A program made the translations under genes and the position numbers. This document shows positions 10,001 to 18,318 of a stretch of DNA of 64,000 nucleotides, piece after piece. The DNA comes from a bacterium (GTDB lineage: Bacteria > Myxococcota > UBA727 > JAUIJE01). Every line of letters begins with the position of its first letter. The first letter of the stretch is position 1. The stretch spans positions 1-64,000 of the forward strand of contig JAUIJE010000021.1 in NCBI GenBank assembly GCA_030431455.1. The letters run 5' to 3'. The notes under the pieces were generated by a model. That model was given only the letters and a program-made list of their open reading frames with translations. It made no database searches and was not told the origin of the DNA.

Positions 10001-11389
10001 GTCATCGTCGGCGGCGGCGTCCACGATGTCGTCCACCGGGGCGCCCTCGGCCACCGAGGCCTCCTCGGACGGGAACTGCTCGGTGGATTCGTCGTCGGCG
10101 CTGGCCTCGGCCACGAACGCGTCGTCGTCGAGGTCGGGCACCGGCGAGGACGGAATGTCGTCGTCGTCGAACCCGGCCTCCACCGACGCGCCCTCCGGGC
10201 CCTCCTCCGCGCTGTCGTCGTCGACGTCGGCGATGGCGTCCAGCACCGCGGGGGGGGGCCGGAAGTCGGGGTAGGACGCGGTGACCCGGTCCCGCTCGTC
10301 GAGGGGCGCGTCGTCGAGGGGGGGCGATGAGAGGGCCTCTTCGTCCTCTTCCGACGACGACGTGGTCTCCCCCCCGGGGCTGGTCTCGGGCAAGGGGGCC
10401 AAGCCGCCCCGGTGGGCCTCCTCGACGAACGCCTGCACCGCCTCGTCGTCGGCCTCTTGCGAACGCTCCTCGTCGGCGACCAGGGCTTGGATGCCCACCG
10501 CGGTGCTCTCCCCTTCGTCCTCGATGGGGGCGTCGTCGAACAGCGCGTCCTCGACGAGCTGGGGCCCTTGCCCCTCCTCGAACACCGGGCCGCCCTCCAG
10601 GGTCGCCTCCACCGGCGCGGGCCGGGGCGCGACCTGGGTCATGTTGACATCTGTGGTATCGTCGAAGTCATCCTTGACCCGGCGCAGGGCCCGCAGGCGT
10701 TCGATCTTGCGCATGCGATCGGGGCCCACCGCGTCGGGCTCCGGCGCCGGGGCCTTCTTGTCCGCGAACGCGGTGGTCTCTTCCTCGTCGGAGTCGTCGT
10801 CCGCCCAGGCCGACTGGGCCGGCGCGGGCGCGGCTTCGGTCGAGGGGGGATCTTCGGTCCACGGCTCGCCCTCGCCTGACAACGAGGCCACCTCCTCGGC
10901 CGACGGGGGCTGGACCAGCACATCGCTGGTGCCGGTGCGTTCGCTCTCCACCGACAACATGCCCGCGGCCGCGTCCTCGACGAGCTGGATGCTCTCGGGC
11001 ACCGGCGACAAGGACACCCCCGCGGCCTGCTCCACCGCCTGGGTCACGTCCTTGGCCAGGCAGGGGAGGATAAAAAAGCCCGCCGCGCCGATGGCGTCGG
11101 CGGTCATCGCGTCCGCCACCGGCTCGTTGCCGGTGCCGAGGAAAAAGGTGGGCAAGGTCGCGGCCTGCTCGATCAACCGGTCCAGCTGTTCACAATACGG
11201 GGCGACGCCCCCGCCCTCCGCGACCTGGTCCACGATCAGCGCCACCGCCTCGTACTCTTGCTGGCGGGCCACCGCCTCGGGCAGGCCCCGGGCGAACACC
11301 GCGGTGGCTCCGGCAAAGGTCAAGGCCACGCTGATGCCCTCCTCGAGGGCAGCGCGTTCGGTCATGATGAGGATGGCGGGGCTAGCCAT
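7022..11389 (-). CDS. Pseudo-receiver / coiled-coil / DUF4388 / J-like regulator
   Basis: A 1455-residue cytoplasmic protein. Residues 1-about 125 look like a receiver fold (ILIMTERAALEEGISVAL, later GAAGFFILPCLAKDVTQAVE) but without the usual conserved acidic pocket and phospho-Asp, so probably a pseudo-receiver. Residues about 150-580 are an acidic, Ala/Asp/Glu/Ser-rich linker. Residues about 585-1060 are a continuous heptad-rich coiled coil full of Arg/Glu/Ala. Around 1105-1230 is a DUF4388 (PATAN-type) domain, and around 1370-1445 a DnaJ-like segment (DYFEFLGIPAEATTFEVRRA). Overall layout recalls myxobacterial AglZ/FrzS (receiver plus coiled coil) but with extra C-terminal modules. The start lies 12 bases after the priA stop, suggesting co-transcription. 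Role in polarity or signalling is inference. Confidence 0.8.
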   Translation of the reverse strand: MASPAILIMTERAALEEGISVALTFAGATAVFARGLPEAVARQQEYEAVALIVDQVAEGGGVAPYCEQLDRLIEQAATLPTFFLGTGNEPVADAMTADAIGAAGFFILPCLAKDVTQAVEQAAGVSLSPVPESIQLVEDAAAGMLSVESERTGTSDVLVQPPSAEEVASLSGEGEPWTEDPPSTEAAPAPAQSAWADDDSDEEETTAFADKKAPAPEPDAVGPDRMRKIERLRALRRVKDDFDDTTDVNMTQVAPRPAPVEATLEGGPVFEEGQGPQLVEDALFDDAPIEDEGESTAVGIQALVADEERSQEADDEAVQAFVEEAHRGGLAPLPETSPGGETTSSSEEDEEALSSPPLDDAPLDERDRVTASYPDFRPPPAVLDAIADVDDDSAEEGPEGASVEAGFDDDDIPSSPVPDLDDDAFVAEASADDESTEQFPSEEASVAEGAPVDDIVDAAADDDDEAEAEAEEVLAADPVPAAVAQSVPVDDIVDADDDDSVEEQDDSGVFSSGPSAPVPAKAAAPVPDSDEEPLDHLLDSAVAEIQEAVRSRVATQRLQVATDESQAPISDEDAPQVTAEAKTDSIPIRALRSEEARARVEEEVERALRVQAEKWEAERIEREAALWERAREQMREEFDLELRREVGKTKVEAEARLQERLAAAVKEERASSERSRQELESRLARDAEERLRRELEALERNLRDELEADFDTRRQALQDQFVQERSRVSEGVRAEAEEEARGLLESKLSEERARGRAEVETRVQQAMHEFEERAERDRLALEAALRGEFDERLARDVADVKAASDADAQARLEQERTAHERERADALLALEQRLTDEAEQRTQRALHELQARLADEHQTRMGQAVEQALEHEREQEVKARAALAEQVQREAEARVSAAYEERLANTRAELMQAAQDRLAEQESALLKERAALLDRVRLDEQTAAKERLERSMDLVREQMSLRAEEQLGLELARQQERLTVETETLVERARREAEERERAAYEERLQSLEVEARQRAEAEVRRELEGKVKEVEEREALARARLSFRMGQFGAVVPAGADIPDGEAIGQQPWKDSEAAKLIGQFAFDPSGSTALVPPDPDRVLPLEPAAGHFRDGEIVALLWSAHFLAVTGRITIRHEDGRSRELYLEQGEPVAFASALAADRPENALLRGGLIAARVHAELKSGPLESARRLCARLVEDGTLKTQELFTAVRGILTEQVLSLLEWDAGTFHYEPERAHAADRVRLEHGFDAVLADGVRRKFDEERLWRVLGGPATIVGPDQRALRLPPLGPRELETVAFFDGTRPLEDIILAVGAPVPVVLRAALILLSAGALYVKARGLAKDPMDRAVQHDRDVSIDKARIGEKRRLAREGDYFEFLGIPAEATTFEVRRAAEQILARFDPGHFADPAFVEVKKDLVEICEVAREAEHVLTSPGLRAGYERRQRKKALQVVPKVS

Positions 11390-11401
11390 AAAGCCGAATT
11401 T

Positions 11402-13864
11402 TCATAGCACGCTGGTTGGATCGACGTCCAAAACCAGGCGGGCGCCTGCTCGTCGGAGATCGGCCTGAAACCCGGTGTCGTCCATGAGCGCCGAAAGGAT
11501 CCCATGGCGGACAGATGCCGCCGCGGTGCGCAAGTAGAGGTGCACACGGTACATGCCGCGCAACCGCTCCAGGGGCGCGGCCGCGGGGCCGAGCAAGTCC
11601 CAGCGGCTCTGGGGCTCGAGCCGGGCCGCGGCGGTGCTCAGCCGGCGGCCCACCGCGTCGGCCCAGGCGAACGCGACCGCTTCGTCCTCGGCCGAGATCC
11701 GGAGCAGGGCGATGCGGGACGCGGGGGGGAAAAATGTCGCCTCCCGCTCGAGCAGTTCTTGGGCGATGAAGCCGTCGGTGTCGTGATCCACCGCGCATTG
11801 GATCGCGATGTGCCCGGGCTGAAAGGTCTGGATCAACACCTGCCCCGGCTCGGTGCCCCGGCCGGCGCGGCCCGCGACCTGGGTGAGCAACGCGAAGGTG
11901 CGCTCGCTGGCGCGGAAGTCGGGCATGGACAGGGCCACGTCGGCGAGCACGACCCCGACCAGGGAGATGCCCGGGAAGTCGTGGCCTTTGGCCACCATCT
12001 GCGTGCCGATGAGAATGTCGACCTCACGCTGCTGCACCCGCTGCAGCACCTCGCGCATCTGCCGGGTGCTCTTGACCGTGTCCCGGTCCATGCGCGCGAC
12101 CCGGGCCCCGGGGAAATGTGACTGGACCTCAGACTCGACGCGTTCGGTGCCGAGGCCGAGCGGCACCATCTGCGAGCGGCACACCGGACAGGAAAAGCCC
12201 AGCCGCTCTTGGTGGCCGCACTGGTGACAGAGCAGCACCTTCTTGTGCTGGTGCATGGTGAGCGTGACCGAACATTGGGGGCAGTGGCCGATGTGCCCAC
12301 ACATCTCGCAGAACACCACCGTGGCGTAGCCCCGCCGGTTGACGAACAACAGCGCCTGCTCCCCCTGCTCGAGGGTCCGGGCCACCGCCTTTTTGAGCGG
12401 GTCGGACAACACCACCCCTGGCAATGTATCTGCAGCGCGGTCCTGGGCCTTGAGGGTGCGGTCCTGTTTGCGTTTGCGCAGGTCGATCAGGGTCACGCTC
12501 GGCAACCCGCCCCCGGTGGCGCGGTGGGGCAACCGCAGGGCGGTGACCTTGCCCCGGCGGACGTTCTCGCGGGTCTCGAGCGACGGGGTGGCCGAGCCGA
12601 GCACACACAGCGCCCCCTCTTGGGCCGCCCGCCACAGGGCCACGTCGCGGCCGTGGTAACGCGGGCTCTCGTCCTGCTTGAGGCTCCCGTCGTGCTCTTC
12701 GTCGACGACGATGAGCCCGAGGTCGGGCACGGGGGCAAACAGGGCAGAGCGGGCCCCGAGGGCGACCCGGCACGTGCCCTGGCGCAGACGGGTCAGGGCG
12801 TCCCGTCGCTCGGCCACCGACAGCGACGAGTGCAGCAGCGCGATGTCCCCCTCGGTGGCGGCGTGCACCCGGGCGAACAGCTGCGGGGTGAGCGAGATCT
12901 CGGGCACCACAAAGAGCGCGCCTTTGCCCCGGGCAAGCACGTCGAGCAGGACCTGGAGATAGACCTCGGTCTTGCCCGACCCGGTGACCCCCTCGAGCAA
13001 AAACGCCCCCCGGGCCGCGGACAGGATCGCGGCCTTGGCCCGGCGTTGCGCGTCGTTGAGGGTCTTGGGCCGGGCCGGGTCGAGCCCTCCCCGCCGGGAC
13101 CGCGGCCCTTTGGCTTCGCTCACGATGCGCAACCGGCCCAGCTTCTCGAGGCGCGCGAGCTTGCCCCGCGGGGATTTGAACGCGAGCTTGAGGTCGGCCA
13201 CGTACAGCGTGCCCGGGGCCGCACGCAAAAACGCATCCAGAGCGATGAGGGCGTGGGCACGCCCGTCGATGGGCTCGCCTCCCTCGAGGACCTCGACCCG
13301 TTCGTCGGCGCGGGCCTTGGGGGGCGCGGCCTTTTGGGACTCGAACATGTAGCCGTCGTCGAGCAACCGTTGGATGCGGGCCAAGGGCACGCCGCCTTTG
13401 CGCAGCTGCGAGATGGTCTTGCGCTCGCCGGGGGCGAAGCGCATCAACAGCTCGTGCTCGGACTTGGTCAGCCCCATGCCGGTGCCGAACACCTGGGCCC
13501 GGCTGCCCTTTTCGCTCAGGGTGAGGATGCGCTTGACCTTGCGCCCGGTGTCCGGCGGCAGGCACAACCGGATGACCTGCCCGAGGGGGGCGAAGTAATA
13601 GTCGGCGACAAACTGTGACAAGGCGATCTGGCCCTCGGTGAGCACCGGCTCGTCGTCGAGGACCTCCTCGAGCAGGCGCACCCGGTCCGCGGCGAAGGCG
13701 GCCGCGGCCTCGAGGATGACCCCGATGAGTCGTTGGCGGCCGACCACCACGTGGACCCGGCAACCGGGGCGGGCGGTGGCCGCGAGCCGGTCGGGGACGG
13801 CGTAGGTGAGCACGCTTTCGCCGTGGGCGACGGGGACCGCCACCTTCACGTACAGGCGGCTCAC
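11402..13864 (-). CDS. priA: Primosomal protein N' (PriA) replication restart helicase
   Basis: An 820-residue 3'-5' DNA helicase that reloads the replisome at stalled forks. Seen: the N-terminal 3'BD domain (VAVPVAHGESVLTYAVP), Walker A GVTGSGKTEVY near residue 291, DEEH Walker B near 384, two CxxC pairs of the zinc-binding insert from about residue 517 (CEMCGH, CPQC, CHQCGH, CPVC) and motif VI QVAGRAGRG near 660. The GTG start at 13864 is chosen because it overlaps the upstream kinase stop (GTGA) and gives the canonical N-terminus; the longer frame to 13954 reads inside the kinase. Second gene of a leftward run kinase-priA-DUF4388 protein. Confidence 0.93.
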   Translation of the reverse strand: MSRLYVKVAVPVAHGESVLTYAVPDRLAATARPGCRVHVVVGRQRLIGVILEAAAAFAADRVRLLEEVLDDEPVLTEGQIALSQFVADYYFAPLGQVIRLCLPPDTGRKVKRILTLSEKGSRAQVFGTGMGLTKSEHELLMRFAPGERKTISQLRKGGVPLARIQRLLDDGYMFESQKAAPPKARADERVEVLEGGEPIDGRAHALIALDAFLRAAPGTLYVADLKLAFKSPRGKLARLEKLGRLRIVSEAKGPRSRRGGLDPARPKTLNDAQRRAKAAILSAARGAFLLEGVTGSGKTEVYLQVLLDVLARGKGALFVVPEISLTPQLFARVHAATEGDIALLHSSLSVAERRDALTRLRQGTCRVALGARSALFAPVPDLGLIVVDEEHDGSLKQDESPRYHGRDVALWRAAQEGALCVLGSATPSLETRENVRRGKVTALRLPHRATGGGLPSVTLIDLRKRKQDRTLKAQDRAADTLPGVVLSDPLKKAVARTLEQGEQALLFVNRRGYATVVFCEMCGHIGHCPQCSVTLTMHQHKKVLLCHQCGHQERLGFSCPVCRSQMVPLGLGTERVESEVQSHFPGARVARMDRDTVKSTRQMREVLQRVQQREVDILIGTQMVAKGHDFPGISLVGVVLADVALSMPDFRASERTFALLTQVAGRAGRGTEPGQVLIQTFQPGHIAIQCAVDHDTDGFIAQELLEREATFFPPASRIALLRISAEDEAVAFAWADAVGRRLSTAAARLEPQSRWDLLGPAAAPLERLRGMYRVHLYLRTAAASVRHGILSALMDDTGFQADLRRAGARLVLDVDPTSVL

Positions 13865-16800
13865 GACGATGACCACCGCTCGTGCACGAACCGGGCGATG
13901 ATCAACGTGACGTCGACGTAGGGACCGGTGCCCGGCTTCTGCTCGGCCAGCCACGCGTCGAGCTCGCCCACCGCCGCGCGTTCGCCGCGGTCGAACCGCG
14001 AGGCCCAGCTCACCAGCCGGGTCACCGACCGCAGGTAGTCGCCGAACACCTTGACCTCGCGGAACGACCCCAGCGCCCGGTCCGCGGCGTGCAGGTCGCG
14101 GGCCGCGCGTTCGGTCATGCCCTGCTCGACCCCGAGCAAGGCGCGCCCGAGCCGGACCATGGCCAGCTCCCGGCCTTTGCGCACGTTGGCCAGGGCCGCG
14201 AGGGCCTCGTCATACAATGTCTCTGCTTGGTCGAGGCGGCGCAGCACGTGGTGGCACAGGGCGAGGTAGTACATGTCCACCCCCTCGAGCACCCGGTCCC
14301 CCACCGCCCGGTGGATGTCCACCGCCTCTTGCAGCTGGGCCAAGCCCCCCTCGAACTCGAGCAACACCATGCGGGTGGCCCCGAGGTTGCCGAGCACCAG
14401 CCCCTCCCCCGCGCGGTCCCCGAGGGCGCGCACCAAGGTCAGGGCTTGTTCGAAATGGGGCCGGGCGGACCGGGCGTGGCCCGACAGCACCAACGCGATG
14501 CCGATGTTGACCAGCAACCGGTACTCGAGGTCGACGTCGCCCTGGTACCGCACCAATGCCAACGCATCCTGCATGCGCTCGAGGGCCCCCGCGAAGTCGC
14601 CCGAGGTCATGATCAGCAACGACCGCTCGAGCTCGATGCGCCCGGTGAGATCGTCGAACCCTTCCCGGGCGCAGATCTCCGCCGCCTGCTCGAACAGGTC
14701 GCGCACCTGCTCGGGGTTGGCGTTGCGGTGCTCGAGCCGCGACCACGAGCCCAGGATCTGCACCCGCAGCCGGTGCTGCTGCCCGATGAGCGCCTCTTTG
14801 ACCGCCCGGGCGAAGGTGTCGGACGCATCTTGGGTGCGGCCCCGGGCGGCCAGCGCCCGGCCCAAGTGGTACCGCACCTCGGCGCTGTCGACGGGACCTT
14901 TGGCCCAGGCGAGGGCTTTTTCCAGCAGGGGGATCGCTTGGCTGGCGGGACCGGTGAGTTGGTAGAGCTCGGCCAGGCACAACACCGCGCGGCGGGCCAG
15001 GGCGGTGTCGACCCCGGCCATGTTCTCCGCCGCGGACAGGAGGTTGTTGCGCTCGACGCTGACCTCGGCCACCGCGTGCGCCCCGCTCAGTCCTCGACGA
15101 GAGTGCAGCAGCTCCTCGGTGCGGGTGACCACGTAGCGGGCGTGCCGCCGGGTCACCGCCGCGAGGTCGGCGGTGGCCGCGGCCTTCTTCGCGGCGAACA
15201 TTTTGATGGGTCTGTACATGTCGAAACGAATGTCAGACTCGTCTTCGTCGACGTACAGCAAGGACTTGTCCCGCAGGCCCTGGACCACGTCCAGCACGTA
15301 AGGGGCGCCCGGGACCGCGGACAAGTCCAGCACCGCCTCGGCGGCTTCGAGGCTGAAGCCCCCGCGGAACACCGCGCACTGGGCGAAGGCGGTGCGCTCG
15401 GCCGCGGTGAGGAGGTTCCACGACCATTCAATGGCACTGGACAATGTGGCTTGACGGCCCCCCTTGCGGTGGTCGCCGAGGAAGTCGAGCCGCTCCTCCA
15501 GCCGGGCGCAGATGTCCCGGGGGCTCATCAGCCGGGTGCGGGCCGCGGCCAGCTCCACCGCCAGGGGCATCGCGTCGAGCAAGATCGCCACCCGGCGAAT
15601 CGCCGCCCGGTCCGCGGCCCCGGGGTAGGCCCGATCCGCCCGGGCCAAGAACAGCTCCACCGCGTCGTCCACGTCGAGCGGACCGAGGTCGATGACCGTC
15701 TCCTGGTGCACCGCGAGGGGTTCGCGCGAGGTCGCGAGCAACCGGATGTCGGGATTTTTGTGGGCCAGGGTGCGCACCAGCTCCGCGGCCGGACCCGGGG
15801 CCTGCTCGAGGTTGTCGAGGATGAGCAACATCGGCCCGCGGTGGGCCAACGCCTCGCTCAACGCGTCGACGGTGGTGTCCGGTCCCAGGGCGTGGCCCAC
15901 CCCCACGTCGTGGGCGATGGCCTGCACCATCATCGGCAGGTCGGTACACTCGGCCAACCCACAAAACCACACCCCCCCGGGCAGCGCCTCGGCCCCGACC
16001 AACCGACGCGCGACCTCCTTGGCCACCACCGTCTTGCCCGTGCCCCCGGGGCCCACGATGGTGGTGATGCCCCCGCGGCGGGACAGCGCCTTGTGGAGCC
16101 GGTCGAGCACCTCGCGCCGGCCGTAGAGCGGCCCGGTGTCTTCGATGTTGGTCGACGAGGAAGCGCTGATGCTGACCTTGTCCCCGAAGGTCCGGCCCTT
16201 GAGGGACTGGGGCAGCACCCGCAACAAGCGCATGTCCTGCAGCTGGCGATCGACGCTGCTCACAAATGCCCCCGGCAGCGCGGCCGCGGCCCCGGCCAAG
16301 GGGGCCTCGACGAGGATCTCGCCGGGGTGGGCCAGCTCATCGAGGCGCTCGGCCTCGTCGAGCACCTCCCCCACATACCCGTGCCGGCCGGTGAGGGCGT
16401 CGAGCCGGCGCTCGGCCTTGCCGAAGGCCACCCCCATCGACAGCCGCAGCCCCGCGAACAACAGCCCCCCGTCGAGGTCGCGCTCGTGGGCGGCGAAGGG
16501 CAGGTCGGCGAGCTCGTCGGGGAACGGGGCGGTGAGCAAATCCTTCTGCACCTCCAGACACCAGCGCACCGCGGCCTCGGCGGACGGAAACGCGAAGCGG
16601 TACTGCGGCGCCTGGTGGCCAAACGCGTAGCCCTCGTGCGCGGCCAGCCGCAACGACAGCACCTCCTCGACGACGTCGAAGGCTTGCCGGGCGAGACCGG
16701 GGGCCTCGGCCTTGAGCCGGCGCCCGTCTTTGGCCGTGGTCACCACCAGCGCGACCTCGCCCTGGGGGGCCACGCTCTCGCCGGGGGTGAGGATGCGCCG

Positions 16801-17724
16801 GTGCTCGAGACTGGACCGATCGGTCTCGGTGTTGTCGTACACGTCGTCCTCGAACATCTCGAGCGGGGGCCGGGGGGCGCGGCGCTGCTGCAACAACCCG
16901 AGCACGTCGGACGCGGTCTGGGGCCGGCGACCGGGGTCTTTTTCGAGCAGGCCGAGCACCAGCCCGTCGAGGTGGGCGGGCAAGGACCGGGTGGAGATTT
17001 GACTCGGCCGCGGCGGCGGGTCCTGCAGGTGCTGCAGCAACAGCATGGGGGTGTTGCGCGCCTCGAAGGGAGGACGCCCGGTGAGCATCTCGAACAGGAT
17101 CACCCCGAGGGCGTACAGGTCGCTGCGGGGATCGTTGCGCACCCCTTCGATCACCTCGGGGCTGATGTACCGCGGGGTGCCGATGAGGATGCCGGTCTGG
17201 GTCACGGTCTGGTCGTCGTCCCCGTCGAGGATCTTGGACAGACCAAAGTCGAGCAGGCGCACGTCGAGGTCGCCCCCCGCGAGCATGATGTTGCCCGGCT
17301 TGAGGTCGCCGTGCACCACTTTGTGTTCGTGGGCCGCGGCCAATGCCGCTGCAACCTGTTCGGTGATGGTCACCGCGTGCTCCGGGTCGAGCCGGGTCTG
17401 GGCCATGCGCCGCGACAGGGTGTCCCCCCCGATGAGCTCGAGCACCAAATACGGACACGGCCCCGCGGGCAGGTCCGCCTCGCCACAATCGAACACGGTG
17501 ATGATGTGGGGGTGCACCAGCCGGGTGGTCACCGCGATCTCCCGCAAGAACCGCGCGCGGGCGGTGTCGCTGTCCCGCCCCGGCCGCACGAGCTTCACCG
17601 CCACCTTGCGGCGCAGCCGCTCGTCGAGGGCCTCGTACACCAAGCCCATGCCCCCGCCCCCGAGGCGCTTGAGCACCCGGTAACGATCGGAAAACAGAGC
17701 CCCCACCAAGTCGTCGGTCGACAC
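13861..17724 (-). CDS. Ser/Thr kinase fused to cyclase-like, NB-ARC ATPase and TPR domains
   Basis: A 1287-residue signalling protein. Residues about 15-280 are a Hanks-type kinase: Gly loop LGGGGMGLVYEA, VAVKLV lysine, catalytic loop HGDLKPGN (near 138, Gly replaces the usual Arg before Asp), DFG near 159 and the APE-equivalent SPE. Residues about 320-520 resemble a degenerate class III nucleotide cyclase domain. Residues about 540-860 are an AP-ATPase/NB-ARC module: Walker A VGPGGTGKT near 553, Walker B LLILDNLEQ, sensor LATSREPL, then a winged helix. From about 870 to the end are TPR-like repeats. GTG start at 17724 is supported by GGAGG 11 bases upstream. No transmembrane segment is seen. 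The stop overlaps priA. Confidence 0.88.
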   Translation of the reverse strand: MSTDDLVGALFSDRYRVLKRLGGGGMGLVYEALDERLRRKVAVKLVRPGRDSDTARARFLREIAVTTRLVHPHIITVFDCGEADLPAGPCPYLVLELIGGDTLSRRMAQTRLDPEHAVTITEQVAAALAAAHEHKVVHGDLKPGNIMLAGGDLDVRLLDFGLSKILDGDDDQTVTQTGILIGTPRYISPEVIEGVRNDPRSDLYALGVILFEMLTGRPPFEARNTPMLLLQHLQDPPPRPSQISTRSLPAHLDGLVLGLLEKDPGRRPQTASDVLGLLQQRRAPRPPLEMFEDDVYDNTETDRSSLEHRRILTPGESVAPQGEVALVVTTAKDGRRLKAEAPGLARQAFDVVEEVLSLRLAAHEGYAFGHQAPQYRFAFPSAEAAVRWCLEVQKDLLTAPFPDELADLPFAAHERDLDGGLLFAGLRLSMGVAFGKAERRLDALTGRHGYVGEVLDEAERLDELAHPGEILVEAPLAGAAAALPGAFVSSVDRQLQDMRLLRVLPQSLKGRTFGDKVSISASSSTNIEDTGPLYGRREVLDRLHKALSRRGGITTIVGPGGTGKTVVAKEVARRLVGAEALPGGVWFCGLAECTDLPMMVQAIAHDVGVGHALGPDTTVDALSEALAHRGPMLLILDNLEQAPGPAAELVRTLAHKNPDIRLLATSREPLAVHQETVIDLGPLDVDDAVELFLARADRAYPGAADRAAIRRVAILLDAMPLAVELAAARTRLMSPRDICARLEERLDFLGDHRKGGRQATLSSAIEWSWNLLTAAERTAFAQCAVFRGGFSLEAAEAVLDLSAVPGAPYVLDVVQGLRDKSLLYVDEDESDIRFDMYRPIKMFAAKKAAATADLAAVTRRHARYVVTRTEELLHSRRGLSGAHAVAEVSVERNNLLSAAENMAGVDTALARRAVLCLAELYQLTGPASQAIPLLEKALAWAKGPVDSAEVRYHLGRALAARGRTQDASDTFARAVKEALIGQQHRLRVQILGSWSRLEHRNANPEQVRDLFEQAAEICAREGFDDLTGRIELERSLLIMTSGDFAGALERMQDALALVRYQGDVDLEYRLLVNIGIALVLSGHARSARPHFEQALTLVRALGDRAGEGLVLGNLGATRMVLLEFEGGLAQLQEAVDIHRAVGDRVLEGVDMYYLALCHHVLRRLDQAETLYDEALAALANVRKGRELAMVRLGRALLGVEQGMTERAARDLHAADRALGSFREVKVFGDYLRSVTRLVSWASRFDRGERAAVGELDAWLAEQKPGTGPYVDVTLIIARFVHERWSSS

Positions 17725-17749
17725 CGCGCGGTTTGCCTCCTTCGGTGGG

Positions 17750-17777
17750 TTGTCTTACACCACCGATGGCCCACAAT
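17750..17777 (+). promoter_or_regulatory. Possible sigma70-type promoter for the 17841-20339 operon
   Basis: In the 116-base divergent gap, TTGTCT (17750-17755) and CACAAT (17772-17777) are separated by 16 bases; each matches its consensus hexamer at four of six positions. The assignment is tentative, but it is the most AT-rich part of the gap and points toward the hypothetical-ftsX-envC genes. Confidence 0.25.
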
Positions 17778-17840
17778 ACTGCTACGCTTTGGCCCCCTTC
17801 GCACCTGTATCGCGCCGGGGCTCGAGGGAAAGGCTCGCCG

Positions 17841-18305
17841 ATGACGTCACCGTTGACCCCGCCCGAAGACCTCAACGACACCCCCGCGCTGCAGGCCTGG
17901 GCCGACCGGCTGGTGGCGCACTTCCAAAAGATCGAACGCCCCCGCGGGGTGGAGGCGGCGCGCACCATCCAGACCGCCATCGCCGAGGAAAAGGGGGGGC
18001 CGGCGGTGGAAAAGGCGGTGGGCGAAGCCAGCATCGTCATTCTCCAAGAGAACCTCCGCGACTCGGCGGAGGCCTACCGCGACCTCATCGTCCCGGTGAA
18101 GAAGGAGCGCGACAAGCACCCCACCGGGTCGGTGTCGCACGAGAAATTGAGCAAAGCCATCGACGTGTACGGCACGGTGCAGAGGCTGTTCACCGAGGCC
18201 GCCGACGCCCTCGAGGAGGGTGGCGAAAGCGGGCACGAGAAGATGAGCGTGGCGGTCAAAGAAGCCCAGGATCAGCTCGCCGCCCTCGAGCTCGACAAAG
18301 GCTGA
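17841..18305 (+). CDS. Small helical protein of unknown function
   Basis: A 154-residue soluble, probably all-helical protein with many Glu, Lys and Ala residues and no signal peptide or membrane segment. The ATG at 17841 is chosen over upstream starts because a GAGGGAAAGG ribosome-binding tract lies just before it. Segments such as ARTIQTAIAEEKGGPAVEKA and SHEKLSKAIDVYGTVQRL suggest amphipathic helices. It precedes ftsX by 13 bases, the place where ftsE usually stands, but it has no Walker motifs and is not an ABC ATPase. Function unknown; operon position hints at a link with cell envelope division proteins. Confidence 0.7.
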   Translation: MTSPLTPPEDLNDTPALQAWADRLVAHFQKIERPRGVEAARTIQTAIAEEKGGPAVEKAVGEASIVILQENLRDSAEAYRDLIVPVKKERDKHPTGSVSHEKLSKAIDVYGTVQRLFTEAADALEEGGESGHEKMSVAVKEAQDQLAALELDKG

Positions 18306-18318
18306 GACGGGGCCGGCG

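Noticed and set aside
8516-10330. 604-codon plus-strand frame opposite the coiled-coil gene
   Set aside because: Leu/Gly-rich shadow of Glu/Arg/Ala heptads; no start context and no domain.
13882-17844. 1320-codon open frame on the plus strand opposite the kinase gene
   Set aside because: It is rich in His, Gly, Arg and Pro with no domain signature, as expected for the mirror frame of a GC-rich gene; the minus strand encodes recognisable kinase, ATPase and TPR domains.
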